A DNA stretch of 64,000 bases, taken from NCBI RefSeq assembly GCF_963662255.1, contig NC_085059.1, forward strand, positions 4,313,034-4,377,033. The letters run 5' to 3'. Source of the stretch: Cinclus cinclus (taxonomy: Eukaryota > Chordata > Aves > Passeriformes > Cinclidae). Within the stretch, counting starts at the first letter, position 1. Every line of letters begins with the position of its first letter. The position numbers and the translations under genes are program-made. This document shows positions 1-8,148 of this stretch, piece after piece. A model generated the notes under the pieces. That model did not search any database, was not told the DNA's origin, and saw only the letters and a program-made list of their open reading frames with translations.

Positions 1-240
1 ATTGAAAACAAGATCACAGGAGGGGTTGCGTGGAAAGGAACCTTCAATCCCACCCAGTGCAAGCTTTGCCATGGCAGGGACACCTGCCACTGTCCCACGC
101 TGCTCCAGCCTGGCCTTGGGCACTGCCATGGATCCAGGGGCAGCCACAGCTGCTCTGGGCACCCTGTGCCAGCCCTGCCCATCCTGCCAGGGAACACTTC
201 CTGACCCATATCCCATCTGAAGCTGCTCCCAGTGCCAACA
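1..240 (-). mobile_element. CR1 LINE 3' end, minus strand, unit 1
   Basis: The stretch matches the general form of an avian CR1 3' terminus read in reverse: a GGAAAGGAACCTTCAA-like block, then GCCATGGCAGGGACACCTGCCACTG-type sequence, CAGCCTGGCCTTGGGCACT and GGGCACCCTGTGCCAG. The 3' end would lie just left of the window start. It is an old, truncated copy with no coding capacity. The right boundary is approximate. Confidence 0.75.
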
Positions 241-443
241 GGTGTCACTGCATGGCCTTGGGATGATGGATCAAGAGAAAGCCCCAAGCTTCGAGCAGAG
301 TTCCCAGTGCCTGTGCTGGGGACGGGCCACCCACCTGCCCCTCAAGCACTCAGCTGCCTCGCAGCCAGATGGAGTGTCCAACGGGTAAAGCACTCCCAGA
401 GGATCAAACCCTGGTCACTGCACCAATGACAAGGTCTTTATTG

Positions 444-481
444 GGAAAAGAAATGTCGAAGCACTGCAACATTTCTTTTCC
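444..481. repeat. Stem-loop, diverged version (unit 1)
   Basis: Arms GGAAAAGAAATGT and ACATTTCTTTTCC pair perfectly over 13 bp around a 12-nt loop. The other units have 15-bp arms; this copy has changes at the loop base. TTTATT lies immediately to the left, which reads AATAAA on the minus strand. Confidence 0.7.
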
Positions 482-1060
482 AAGCAGGAGACGCTGATCC
501 TGTGCCGGCAGCGCAGGGATGCTGTTATTGCTGGTCCTCATTTCATGCCTTTATCAGCTGCAGGGGCACCAGGACAGGCTGTGGTCTCCCAGGGCAGCTC
601 TGAGTGACACTGCTGGCCCCACCAGCTGTCCCCAGCCCTTGGTGCTGCCACGTGCCCCAGCCTCTGCAGCCCAAAGCACCTGGAGATCCCCCCGAGCATC
701 AGCGATCAGGGCCGCTGCAATCAGCCTGCTGACACAAAACCTCAAGTGCTGCCACAAGAAAAGCAGCTGATTCATTGATACCTCGGAATTTCATGTCTCA
801 ATGCAAGGACAGGAAGCACCCCTATGCCACCAAATCATTGCTAAGGGCTTGCAAGCCTCAACGCGGAGATTTCAGCGTTGGACACGCAGTCAGGGCAAGG
901 GTAAATCCACACAGAAATGACTCAGAAATTCCAAAACACACAGCATGTTGGTCTTGACGCCTTTCTTGTTGGCTCAAGGGCTGTTTCCGTGGGCCACGCT
1001 TGCACAGAAAGAAAGGAAGTGCAGCTGCTGAGGAACATCTCCATGCCCTCAGCAGGTTTT

Positions 1061-1233
1061 GGTGCCTTTGCTGCAGGGCCGCTCCTGTCAGAGCCCCCTC
1101 TCTGCTGCTGACACCTTTGCTCCTGGGGACACCAGCCCAGGAACACCAGCAGGGCCCAGGGTTGGCTCAGGGGGACCCCCCTGTGCACAGGGACTCCCAG
1201 CCCCGTGGCTGTGCCAGCACCCCCAGAAACACC
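1061..1233 (-). repeat. Inverted-repeat arm A (unit 1)
   Basis: The reverse complement of this stretch matches 3288-3453 at many positions: TGGGGGTGCTGGCACAGCCA, GTCCCTGTGCA, CAGCAGAGAGGG and GCTCTGACAG occur in the same order in both. The two arms enclose the gene. They are probably two old copies of one interspersed repeat in opposite orientation. Edges were set by eye. The pair is present in every complete unit. Confidence 0.65.
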
Positions 1234-1889
1234 AAGATCTGGCAGCACTTTGCTCCGCTGCTCTTTCCGCACACGGAACCATCTCCTTCCTTTGCCATCC
1301 CAGGAAAATTCAACCTCTACCTCAGCCAAAGATCATTTCCCACACAGGGCTGATCAGAAATGTTCTTCTGCACTTCCTCCACCAAAACCACCCCCACATG
1401 CCCACAAGACATTCCAGGGCCATCGGGAAACCCTCCACAAACACTGCACAGGCACCCAGGACCACGGGCTTTCCATCTCTGCCATTCAGGCTCCCTGCGC
1501 TGCTCCTGGTCATTTTCTCCTCCTCTCTCCATAACTTTGGGAACCACAGAGCTCCCAGGCTTTGCCAATTCCCAAGGCCACTGCCATCCTTGACTTCTTG
1601 GACACCCCCAGGGCTGTGGACAGACACCCCTGTGTTTTCCCGCAGAAGATGTTAAGAGCCAACAGGAAGTCACAAAGTTACGGAGGCTGCTAGATCACCT
1701 CCCCAAAAGAAAAAGCTGAAAAAGCTGTGGCTGCTGAGGAAGGGGAGGTGAAGCTTGTGTGGCAAGCTCAGAGCACATTCACAGTGAATGAAAGGTGGAA
1801 GAGGGAGGGTGACTCTTCCTCAGGAAGTCTACTGATGGGACAAGGGGGAATGGGATCAAACGGAAAGACAGTTGGAAGAGATCTGATGC

Positions 1890-2083
1890 TGGAAAGAAGT
1901 TCTTTAATGTGAGGCTGCTTGTCCCTGACACAGGGAGCTGTGCACATGTGGGTGCCCCATCCCCAGCAACATCCAAGGCCACATTGGACAGGGTTGAAGT
2001 GCTGGGAGCTTGCTCAGGTTGGAACCAGATGATTTTTAGGGTCTCTTCCAAGCCAAACCACTCAAGGACTTCATGGTTCTATG
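1890..2083 (+). mobile_element. CR1 LINE 3' end, plus strand, unit 1
   Basis: The stretch runs from a GGAAAGAAGTTCTTTAAT block through GGTTGGAACCAGATGATTTTTAGGGT and TCTTCCAAGCCAAACCACTC to TTCATGGTTCTATGG. This order is that of the avian CR1 3' terminus, including the ATTCTATG-like terminal octamer. It ends 166 bp upstream of the gene's ATG, so any proximal promoter starts right after it. Confidence 0.8.
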
Positions 2084-2122
2084 GCGTCCATCTCCAAGAG
2101 AGGAGTGGCCCTGAAGCTTCTG

Positions 2123-2130
2123 TGACATCA
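2123..2130 (+). promoter_or_regulatory. CRE-like octamer upstream of gene copy 1
   Basis: TGACATCA differs from the palindromic cAMP-response element by one base. It lies between the CR1 end and the ATG and recurs at the same place in the other copies I read. No TATA box is evident nearby, and I did not identify a transcription start. In copies 8-11 the bases just after it create a new ATG. Confidence 0.35.
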
Positions 2131-2248
2131 CAGGGCCCAGAGTGCTGCAGGTGGAAGGTCCAGGGCCTGGAGACCAGCACAACAGACAGTTCACCTGCTG
2201 CCAGCACTCAGTTCTCCCCCACTCTTCTCTCTCTGCCACGGTGCCAAG

Positions 2249-2773
2249 ATGTTCCTGCTGCCAGTACTCGCTTGTCCCCCGCTCTCCGTTCTCTGTCTTG
2301 GTGCTGAGCTGCTCCTGCTGCCGGGACTTTTCCTGCACTTCTACTGGAGCATCAACACCAACAGCACGAGCGCTCCTGTCCCAGTGGAGGTACAGTGCCA
2401 TCCCAGGGAGGGGGGCAGCCCTGAGTGCCAGGGCAGGCTGCAGCCCTGTGGGGATGGATGCTGGGGACAGGGACCCCAAGTGACATTGTGCTGTCTCATG
2501 CAGACTGCCAGAGACACCATTGAGGATATGGAGGTGGATGAGCAGGATGACACCGAGCCCATGGAAGTGGACGAATATGATGAGACTGAGCCCATGGAAG
2601 TGGATGAGCAGGATGACACCGAGCCCATGGAAGTGGACGAATATGATGAGACTGAGCCCATGGAAGTGGATGAGCAGGATGACACCGAGCCCATGGAAGT
2701 GGACGAATATGATGAGACTGAGCCCATGGACGTCGATGAGAAGGACAAGGAAGAGCCCGTGATCCTGGCATGA
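2249..2773 (+). CDS. Acidic-repeat protein gene, copy 1 (174 aa; 136 aa if spliced)
   Basis: I do not recognise the family. Residues 1-32 are very hydrophobic and leucine-rich, consistent with a signal peptide or a membrane anchor. Residues 94-159 are six 11-residue repeats alternating MEVDEQDDTEP and MEVDEYDETEP, followed by a partial seventh and a tail ending in EEPVILA. Between these, GAG|GTACAGT at 2389/2390 and CTCATGCAG|ACT at 2503/2504 look like splice donor and acceptor. The 114-nt interval is a multiple of three with no stop, so both forms stay in frame. The chosen ATG is the first in the frame after an upstream in-frame stop. Coding is supported by silent-site variation in the repeats between copies. 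The poly(A) signal is at 3184-3189. The acidic tail suggests a nuclear or chaperone-like role only as a guess. Confidence 0.65.
   Translation: MFLLPVLACPPLSVLCLGAELLLLPGLFLHFYWSINTNSTSAPVPVEVQCHPREGGSPECQGRLQPCGDGCWGQGPQVTLCCLMQTARDTIEDMEVDEQDDTEPMEVDEYDETEPMEVDEQDDTEPMEVDEYDETEPMEVDEQDDTEPMEVDEYDETEPMDVDEKDKEEPVILA
2528..2725 (+). repeat. 33-bp coding minisatellite, gene copy 1
   Basis: Six head-to-tail 33-bp monomers form three 66-bp dimers, Q-type then Y-type. Homologous arrays are at 7270-7467, 12490-12687, 17726-17923, 28750-28947, 33497-33694, 48557-48754, 53293-53490, 58030-58227 and 62767-62964. A ten-monomer version is at 43640-43969. Differences are mainly GAC/GAT and GAG/GAA at third codon positions of the plus-strand frame. 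Confidence 0.95.
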
Positions 2774-2962
2774 GGATGGAGCCCCAGGAGCAGGACAACC
2801 TGATGCTCCCCTGCCCTGCCCACAGGCAGTGCCCAGCCTGGGGCGGGGCTGGCTGGCTCTCCTCAGGGACATGGTGCTCAAGGAAGTCCTGCTCTGCTGC
2901 TTCCTTCCTTCCTTACTTCCCTCCCAGACTGACAGGGATAATGGGCATCGATAGGGCTCCGC

Positions 2963-3110
2963 TGTAAATATGTTCAGCATGTTCGAGGCTTTGTTTATAG
3001 GAACAATTTCAAGATTGTTAGCCTAAAGGTCCCAGAATGTTAATCTATAGCTTCTAGATTTTTACTGTATAGGTCCCAGATTGTTACCAGTATAGTCTTC
3101 CTTGTAAATA
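2963..3110 (+). promoter_or_regulatory. Pair of Pumilio-type motifs in the 3' UTR, copy 1
   Basis: TGTAAATA occurs at 2963-2970 and 3103-3110, each followed by TGTTC. Both fit the Pumilio consensus UGUANAUA in the sense orientation. The pair recurs, for example, at 8186-8193/8326-8333 and 53724-53731/53865-53872. Pumilio proteins repress or destabilise target mRNAs and are prominent in germ cells. Function here is inferred from the motif only. Confidence 0.5.
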
Positions 3111-3183
3111 TGTTCTATAGACTGTTGTTGTTGTTGCTGTTAGAAGTAAACATGTTCTTCAAATGTTTGGCTGAACTTTGTTC

Positions 3184-3189
3184 AATAAA
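3184..3189 (+). terminator. Poly(A) signal of gene copy 1
   Basis: AATAAA occurs in an AT-rich context about 410 bp after the stop codon, followed by TACTATTTCTTATTAAAACC and then a T/C-rich stretch. The signal is intact in all copies: 8404, 13636, 18382, 29412, 34289, 44470, 49203, 53940, 58677 and 63414 (first base). Confidence 0.7.
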
Positions 3190-3287
3190 TACTATTTCTT
3201 ATTAAAACCTCGCCTCTCTTTGCAATTCCTTTGGGCAACGTTTGCACAGTGCTGGTTTCCACTTGCTCATGGTTCCTGGGGCTGCAG

Positions 3288-3453
3288 GTCCCTGGGGGTG
3301 CTGGCACAGCCAGCCCTGGCTGGGGGTCCCTGTGCAGGGGGGACCCACTGAGCCAGCACTGCTGTTCCTGGGGCACAGCAGGGTCCCCAAGGGCAAAGCT
3401 CTCACCAGCAGAGAGGGAGCTCTGACAGCAGCAGGCCCTGCAGCAACGCCACC
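3288..3453 (+). repeat. Inverted-repeat arm B (unit 1)
   Basis: Partner of 1061-1233 in reverse complement. It starts about 80 bp after the gene's probable cleavage site. The left end of ERV2 (34558) abuts the position corresponding to the outer end of this arm. Confidence 0.65.
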
Positions 3454-4734
3454 AAAGCAAAGGAAACCTCCTGACACCCTTCCTGCTGCGGCCACAGGGA
3501 CTCCTGGGCAGGAGCCAGCATCAGGCACAGGGATGCAACATCCACCTCCATGCTCTGATGGTCTCGACAGCCTTGGCAAGTCTGGGACCTGCACCCGGGC
3601 TGCTGCAGGGGCTGATGTTTAAGGCTTGCAGCCTCCAAAGCCTCTGGGCTTTGCTTCCCCCGCTGTCTTCCATTGCCCTGTGCCCAGGATCCTCACCCTG
3701 CCCGTGTTCCTGCTGCTGCCAGCAGCCCCCAGAGCCCCTCACTCCCTGAGCATCCCCATCACACGGGGCACTGGCAAATCCCACACGCTTCACAAAGCAA
3801 ACTCCCCCACAGTAACCAAACAACTCTTTGGTCAGAGGGTGCCAAGGGGAAGCTCAGCACCAGCTGCTGTTTAAAGCATGCTTTCAAAAGTGGGTTCAGG
3901 CACTCTGGCAGTGCCTGCTGCGCAGCTGAGGCTGTGGGGACACAGCACTGGCTCAGGCCAGCCCTCAGCCCCTCACAGCTCATGCCAAGGGCCCAGCTCA
4001 CAAAGCAGTTTCACACCACTTGCTGCAGCTATTTCAAAGGCCTAAATGTCATTGGCAGGAGCCATTTAGTTGCCAACTCAGTGTCCGTGTCCTGGCAGGA
4101 GAAGCCACCAAGGGGCCTCTGCATGTGCACTCAGGGCACTTCCACTGCCATCCCAAAGGGATCGCAAAGGACAGGGCTCTTCTTTCAGCACTGCTGAGCT
4201 CCTCACGCAGCATTGAAGTCTCAGGAAGAGACAAGAATTGAGTGCACCAGGGAAGCTGGCCTCCAAGAAAAGGCATCAATCCCACGGCCCACCCAAGCCA
4301 ACGGCCTGCATGTCTGTACCTTCTCCTCCTTCTCTCTTCTCTGCTGTCACTTTGCCCCTTCTCTCTGTCCGGGAGCTTGGCCTCTCAGACAAATAAAAGA
4401 TGTGCATCCACACCTAGGCACGGCATAGATGTCTTACACAACTGTCCCTTCTTCCCCGACAGCTGCAAATCCTACAGCTGCCAGACCTCATCCCTTGCTC
4501 CTAGAAAGGGAGACAAGACTTTCCATTCTAATCCATTGCCCAGCCCTAAGTCAACGACACAGTCAGTAGAAATAGCTGTGGAATCCCCGGCAGGAACCTG
4601 CCAGAAGAGCTACAGCTGTGGAGGGGGAAGCAGCAAACTCCCACCCCCAACACTGCTTTGGACTCCTTACCAGCTAAAACAGATCCCACTCCTGCCACTT
4701 TTTCCGTTTTTTGTTAACCACAACTACCATCAAT

Positions 4735-4985
4735 TTAAATCCATTGAAAACAAGATCACAGGAGGGGTTGCGTGGAAAGGAACCTTCAATCCCACCCAGT
4801 GCAAGCTTTGCCATGGCAGGGACACCTGCCACTGTCCCACGCTGCTCCAGCCTGGCCTTGGGCACTGCCAGGGATCCAGGGGCAGCCACAGCTGCTCTGG
4901 GCACCCTGTGCCAGCCCTGCCCATCCTGCCAGGGAACACTTCCTGACCCATATCCCATCTGCAGCTGCTCCCAGTGCCAACAGGT
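4735..4985 (-). mobile_element. CR1 LINE 3' end, minus strand, unit 2
   Basis: Complete version of the element cut by the window start. Its 3' end is at the left, beginning around CAATTTAAATCCATTG. Boundaries approximate. Confidence 0.75.
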
Positions 4986-5185
4986 GTCACTGCATGGCCT
5001 TGGGATGATGGTTCAAGAGAAAGCCCCAAGCTTTGAGCAGAGTTCCCAGTGCCTGTGCTGGGGACGTGCCACCCACCTGCCCCTCAAGCACTCAGCTGCC
5101 TCGCAGCCAAATGGAGTGTCCAACGGGTAAAGCACTCCCAGAGGATCAAACCCTGGTCACTGCACCAATGACAAGGTCTTTATTG

Positions 5186-5223
5186 GGAAAAGAAATGTCG
5201 AAGCACAGCGACATTTCTTTTCC
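5186..5223. repeat. Perfect 15-bp stem-loop beside a minus-strand AATAAA (unit 2)
   Basis: GGAAAAGAAATGTCG, an 8-nt loop AAGCACAG, then CGACATTTCTTTTCC. Immediately left, CTTTATTGG reads AATAAAG on the minus strand. Equivalent structures: 10406-10443, 15638-15675, 26666-26703, 31413-31450 and 46473-46510. At 51205-51242, 55942-55979 and 60679-60716 the stem carries one T in place of C next to the loop. It could be the 3' end of a minus-strand transcript or a fossil of a transposon terminus. Confidence 0.7.
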
Positions 5224-6631
5224 AAGCAGGAGACGCTGATCCTGTGCCGGCAGCGCAGGGATGCTGTTATTGCTGGTCCTCATTTCATGCCTTTATCAGC
5301 TGCAGGGGCACCAGGACAGGCTGTGGTCTCCCAGGGCAGCTCTGAGTGACACTGCTGTCCCCACCAGCTGTCCCCAGCCCTGGGTGCTGCCACGTGCCCC
5401 AGCCTCTGCAGCCCAAAGCACCTGGAGATCCCCCTGAGCATCAGCGATCAGGGCCGCTGCAATCAGCCTGCTGACCCAAAACCTCAAGTGCTGCCACAAG
5501 AAAAGCAGCTGATTCATTGATACCTCGGAATTTCATGTCTCAATGCAAGGACAGGAAGCACCCCTATGCCACCAAATCGTTGCTAAGGGCTTGCAAGCCT
5601 CAACGCGGAGATTTCAGCGTTGGACACGCAGTCAGGGCAAGGGTAAATCCACACAGAAATGACTCAGAAATTCCAAAACACACATCATGTTGGTCTTGAC
5701 GCCTTTCTTGTTGGCTCAAGGGCTGTTTCCGTGGGCCACGCTTGCACAGAAAGAAAGGAAGTGCAGCTGCTGAGGAACATCTCCATGCCCTCAGCAGGTT
5801 TTGGTGCCTTTGCTGCAGGGCCGCTCCTGTCAGAGCCCCCTCTCTGCTGCTGACACCTTTGCTCTTGGGGACACCAGCCCAGGAACACCAGCAGGGCCCA
5901 GGGTTGGGTCACGGGGACCCCCCTGTGCACAGGGACTCCCAGCCCCGTGGCTGTGTCAGCACCCCCAGAAACACCAAGATCTGGCAGCACTTTGCTCCGC
6001 TGCTCTTTCCGCACACGGAACCATCTCCTTCCTTTGCCATCCCAGGAAAATTCAACCTCTACCTCAGCCAAAGATCATTTCCTACACATGGCTGATCAGA
6101 AATGTTCTTCTGCACTTCCTCCACCAAAACCACCCCCGCATGCCCACAAGACATTCCAGGGCCATCGGGAAACCCTCCACAAACACTGCGCAGGCACCCA
6201 GGACCACGGGCTTTCCATCTCTGCCATTCAGGCTCCCTGCGCTGCTCCTGGTCATTTTCTCCTCCTCTCTCCATAACTTTGGGAACCACAGAGCTCCCAG
6301 GCTTTGCCAATTCCCAAGGCCACTGCCATCCTTGACTTCTTGGACACCCCCAGGTCTGTGGACAGACACCCCTGTGTTTTCCCGCAGAAGATGTTAAGAG
6401 CCAACAGGAAGTCACAAAGTTACTGAGGCTGCTAGATCACCTCCCCAAAAGAAAAAGCTGAAAAAGCTGTGGCTGCTGAGGAAGGGGAGGTGAAGCTTGT
6501 GTGGCAAGCTCAGAGCATATTCACAGTGAATGAAAGGTGGAAGAGGGAGGGTGACTCTTCCTCAGGAAGTCTACTGATGGGACAAGGGGGAATGGGATCA
6601 AACGGAAAGAGAGTTGGAAGAGATTTGATGC

Positions 6632-6825
6632 TGGAAAGAAGTTCTTTAATCTGAGGCTGCTTGTCCCTGACACAGGGAGCTGTGCACATGTGGGTGCCCC
6701 ATCCCCAGCAACATCCAAGGCCACATTGGACAGGGTTGAAGTGCTGGGAGCTTGCTCAGGTTGGAACCAGATGATTTTTAGGGTCTCTTCCAAGCCAAAC
6801 CACTCAAGGATTTCATGGTTCTATG
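6632..6825 (+). mobile_element. CR1 LINE 3' end, plus strand, unit 2
   Basis: Same insertion as at 1890-2083. Confidence 0.8.
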
Positions 6826-6990
6826 GCGTCCATCTCCAAGAGAGGAGTGGCCCTGAAGCTTCTGTGACATCACAGGGCCCAGAGTGCTCCAGGTGGAAGG
6901 TCCAGGGCCTGGAGACCAGCACAACAGACAGTTCACCTGCTGCCAGCACTCAGTTCTCCCCCACTCTTCGCTCTCTGCCACGGTGCCAAG

Positions 6991-7515
6991 ATGTTCCTGC
7001 TGCCAGTACTCGCTTGTCCCTCGCTCTTCGTTCTCTGTCTTGGTGCTGAGCTGCTCCTGCTGCCGGGACTTTTCCTGCACTTCTACTGGAGCATCAACAC
7101 CAACAGCACGAGCGCTCCTGTCCCAGTGGAGGTACAGTGCCATCCCTGGGAGGGGGGCAGCCCTGACTGCCAGGGCAGGCTGCAGCCCTGTGGGGATGGA
7201 TGCTGGGGACAGGGACCCCAAGTGACATTGTGCTGCCTCATGCAGACTGCCAGAGACACCATTGAGGATATGGAGGTGGATGAGCAGGATGACACCGAGC
7301 CCATGGAAGTGGACGAATATGATGAGACTGAGCCCATGGAAGTGGATGAGCAGGATGACACCGAGCCCATGGAAGTGGACGAATATGATGAGACTGAGCC
7401 CATGGAAGTGGATGAACAGGATGACACCGAGCCCATGGAAGTGGATGAATATGATGAGACTGAGCCCATGGACGTCGATGAGAAGGAAAAGGAAGAGCCC
7501 GTGATCCTGGCATGA
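6991..7515 (+). CDS. Acidic-repeat protein gene, copy 2 (174 aa)
   Basis: Predicted intron 7132-7245, in frame. Differences from copy 1: PSLFVL in the hydrophobic segment, PWEGGSPDC within the putative intron, and EKEKEEP after the repeats. The 11-residue repeat block is identical in protein sequence to copy 1 although several third codon positions differ. The 3' UTR carries the long TTCC tract. Poly(A) signal at 8404-8409. Confidence 0.65.
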   Translation: MFLLPVLACPSLFVLCLGAELLLLPGLFLHFYWSINTNSTSAPVPVEVQCHPWEGGSPDCQGRLQPCGDGCWGQGPQVTLCCLMQTARDTIEDMEVDEQDDTEPMEVDEYDETEPMEVDEQDDTEPMEVDEYDETEPMEVDEQDDTEPMEVDEYDETEPMDVDEKEKEEPVILA

Positions 7516-7642
7516 GGATGGAGCCCCAGGAGCAGGACAACCTGATGCTCCCCTGCCCTGCCCACAGGCAGTGCCCAGCCTGGGGCGGGGCTGGCTGGCT
7601 CTCCTCAGGGACATGGTGCTCAAGGAAGTCCTGCTCTGCTGC

Positions 7643-8148
7643 TTCCTTCCTTCCTTCCTTCCTTCCTTCCTTCCTTCCTTCCTTCCTCCCTCCCTTCCTC
7701 CCTCCATCCCTCCCTCCCTCCCTCCCTTCCTTCCTTCCTTCCTTCCTTCCTTCCTTCCTTCCTTCCTTCCTTCCTTCCTTCCTTCCTTCCTTCCTTCCCT
7801 CCCTCCCTCCCTCCCTCCCTCCCTCCCTCCCTCCCTCCCTTCCTTCCTTCCTTCCTTCCTTCCTTCCTTCCTTCCTTCCTTCCTTCCTTCCTTCCTTCCT
7901 TCCTTCCTTCCTTCCTTCCTTCCTTCCTTCCTCCCGCCCTCCCTTCCTTCCTTCCTCCCTCCCTCCCTTCCTCCCTCCCTTCCTTCCTTCCTCGCTCCCT
8001 CCCTCCCTCCCTCCCTTCCTTCCTTCCTCCCTTCCTTCCTTCCTTCCTTCCTTCCTTCCTTCCTTCCTTCCTTCCTTCCTTCCTTCCTTCCTTCCTTCCT
8101 TCCTTCCTTCCTTCCTTCCTTCCTTCCTTCCCTCCTTCCCTCCCTCCC
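7643..8148. repeat. Expanded TTCC/TCCC microsatellite in the 3' UTR, unit 2
   Basis: About 506 bp of TTCC with interspersed TCCC blocks, where unit 1 has about 27 bp (2901-2927). The long open frames over it, rich in Leu-Pro-Ser-Phe or in Glu-Gly-Arg-Lys, are products of the simple repeat and not genes. Confidence 0.97.

Larger units (their letters stand above)
1..4742 (+). repeat. Tandem array unit 1 (about 4.74 kb)
   Basis: The first base of the window recurs in the same context at 4743, 9963, 15195 and onward, which defines the unit. Layout here: minus-strand CR1 end (1-240); no recognised gene at 241-1060 apart from a stem-loop at 444-481; inverted-repeat arm A (1061-1233); GC-rich sequence without a convincing gene at 1234-1889, including a splice-acceptor-like site at 1645; plus-strand CR1 end (1890-2083); the acidic-repeat gene (2249-2773) with its 3' UTR to about 3205; inverted-repeat arm B (3288-3453); and 3454-4734, where I recognise nothing coding, only an AATAAA at 4392-4397 that could belong to another transcript or an old LTR. 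Long open frames in these parts overlap on several strands and are not convincing genes. Confidence 0.95.

Noticed and set aside
1059..1655. 198-residue plus-strand frame recurring in all complete units
   Set aside because: It overlaps inverted-repeat arm A and open frames on the other strand, with low-complexity Pro/Ser/His-rich composition. Between units it shows no evident preference for silent changes.
2528..2725. Possible CRISPR-like regular repeat
   Set aside because: The 33-bp units are contiguous with no spacers and are in frame within a coding region of a vertebrate genome.
2036..2980. Minus-strand open frame of about 300-360 residues overlapping the gene in every copy
   Set aside because: It owes its length to the stop-poor 33-bp repeat. 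Differences between copies that are silent in the plus-strand gene change residues here, and no start or poly(A) context supports it.
4392..4397. AATAAA as the end of a second gene in each unit
   Set aside because: No convincing coding region lies upstream within the unit. It may be a relic of an old LTR, and it is only noted in the unit 1 description.
4242..4946. 234-residue plus-strand frame recurring in several units
   Set aside because: It runs into the minus-strand CR1 end, is broken in the units near the ERVs, and has no splice, promoter or homology support. Recurrence only reflects unit duplication.
5116..5167. tRNA-like or SINE-like segment with a B-box-like GGATCAAACCC
   Set aside because: The B-box resemblance is good, but the A box is poor, the T stem pairs at only about three positions and no tRNA cloverleaf can be drawn, so it is not called.
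7643..8148. Long frames rich in Leu-Pro-Ser-Phe (plus) and Glu-Gly-Arg-Lys (minus)
   Set aside because: They are translations of the TTCC/TCCC microsatellite and vary only with tract length.
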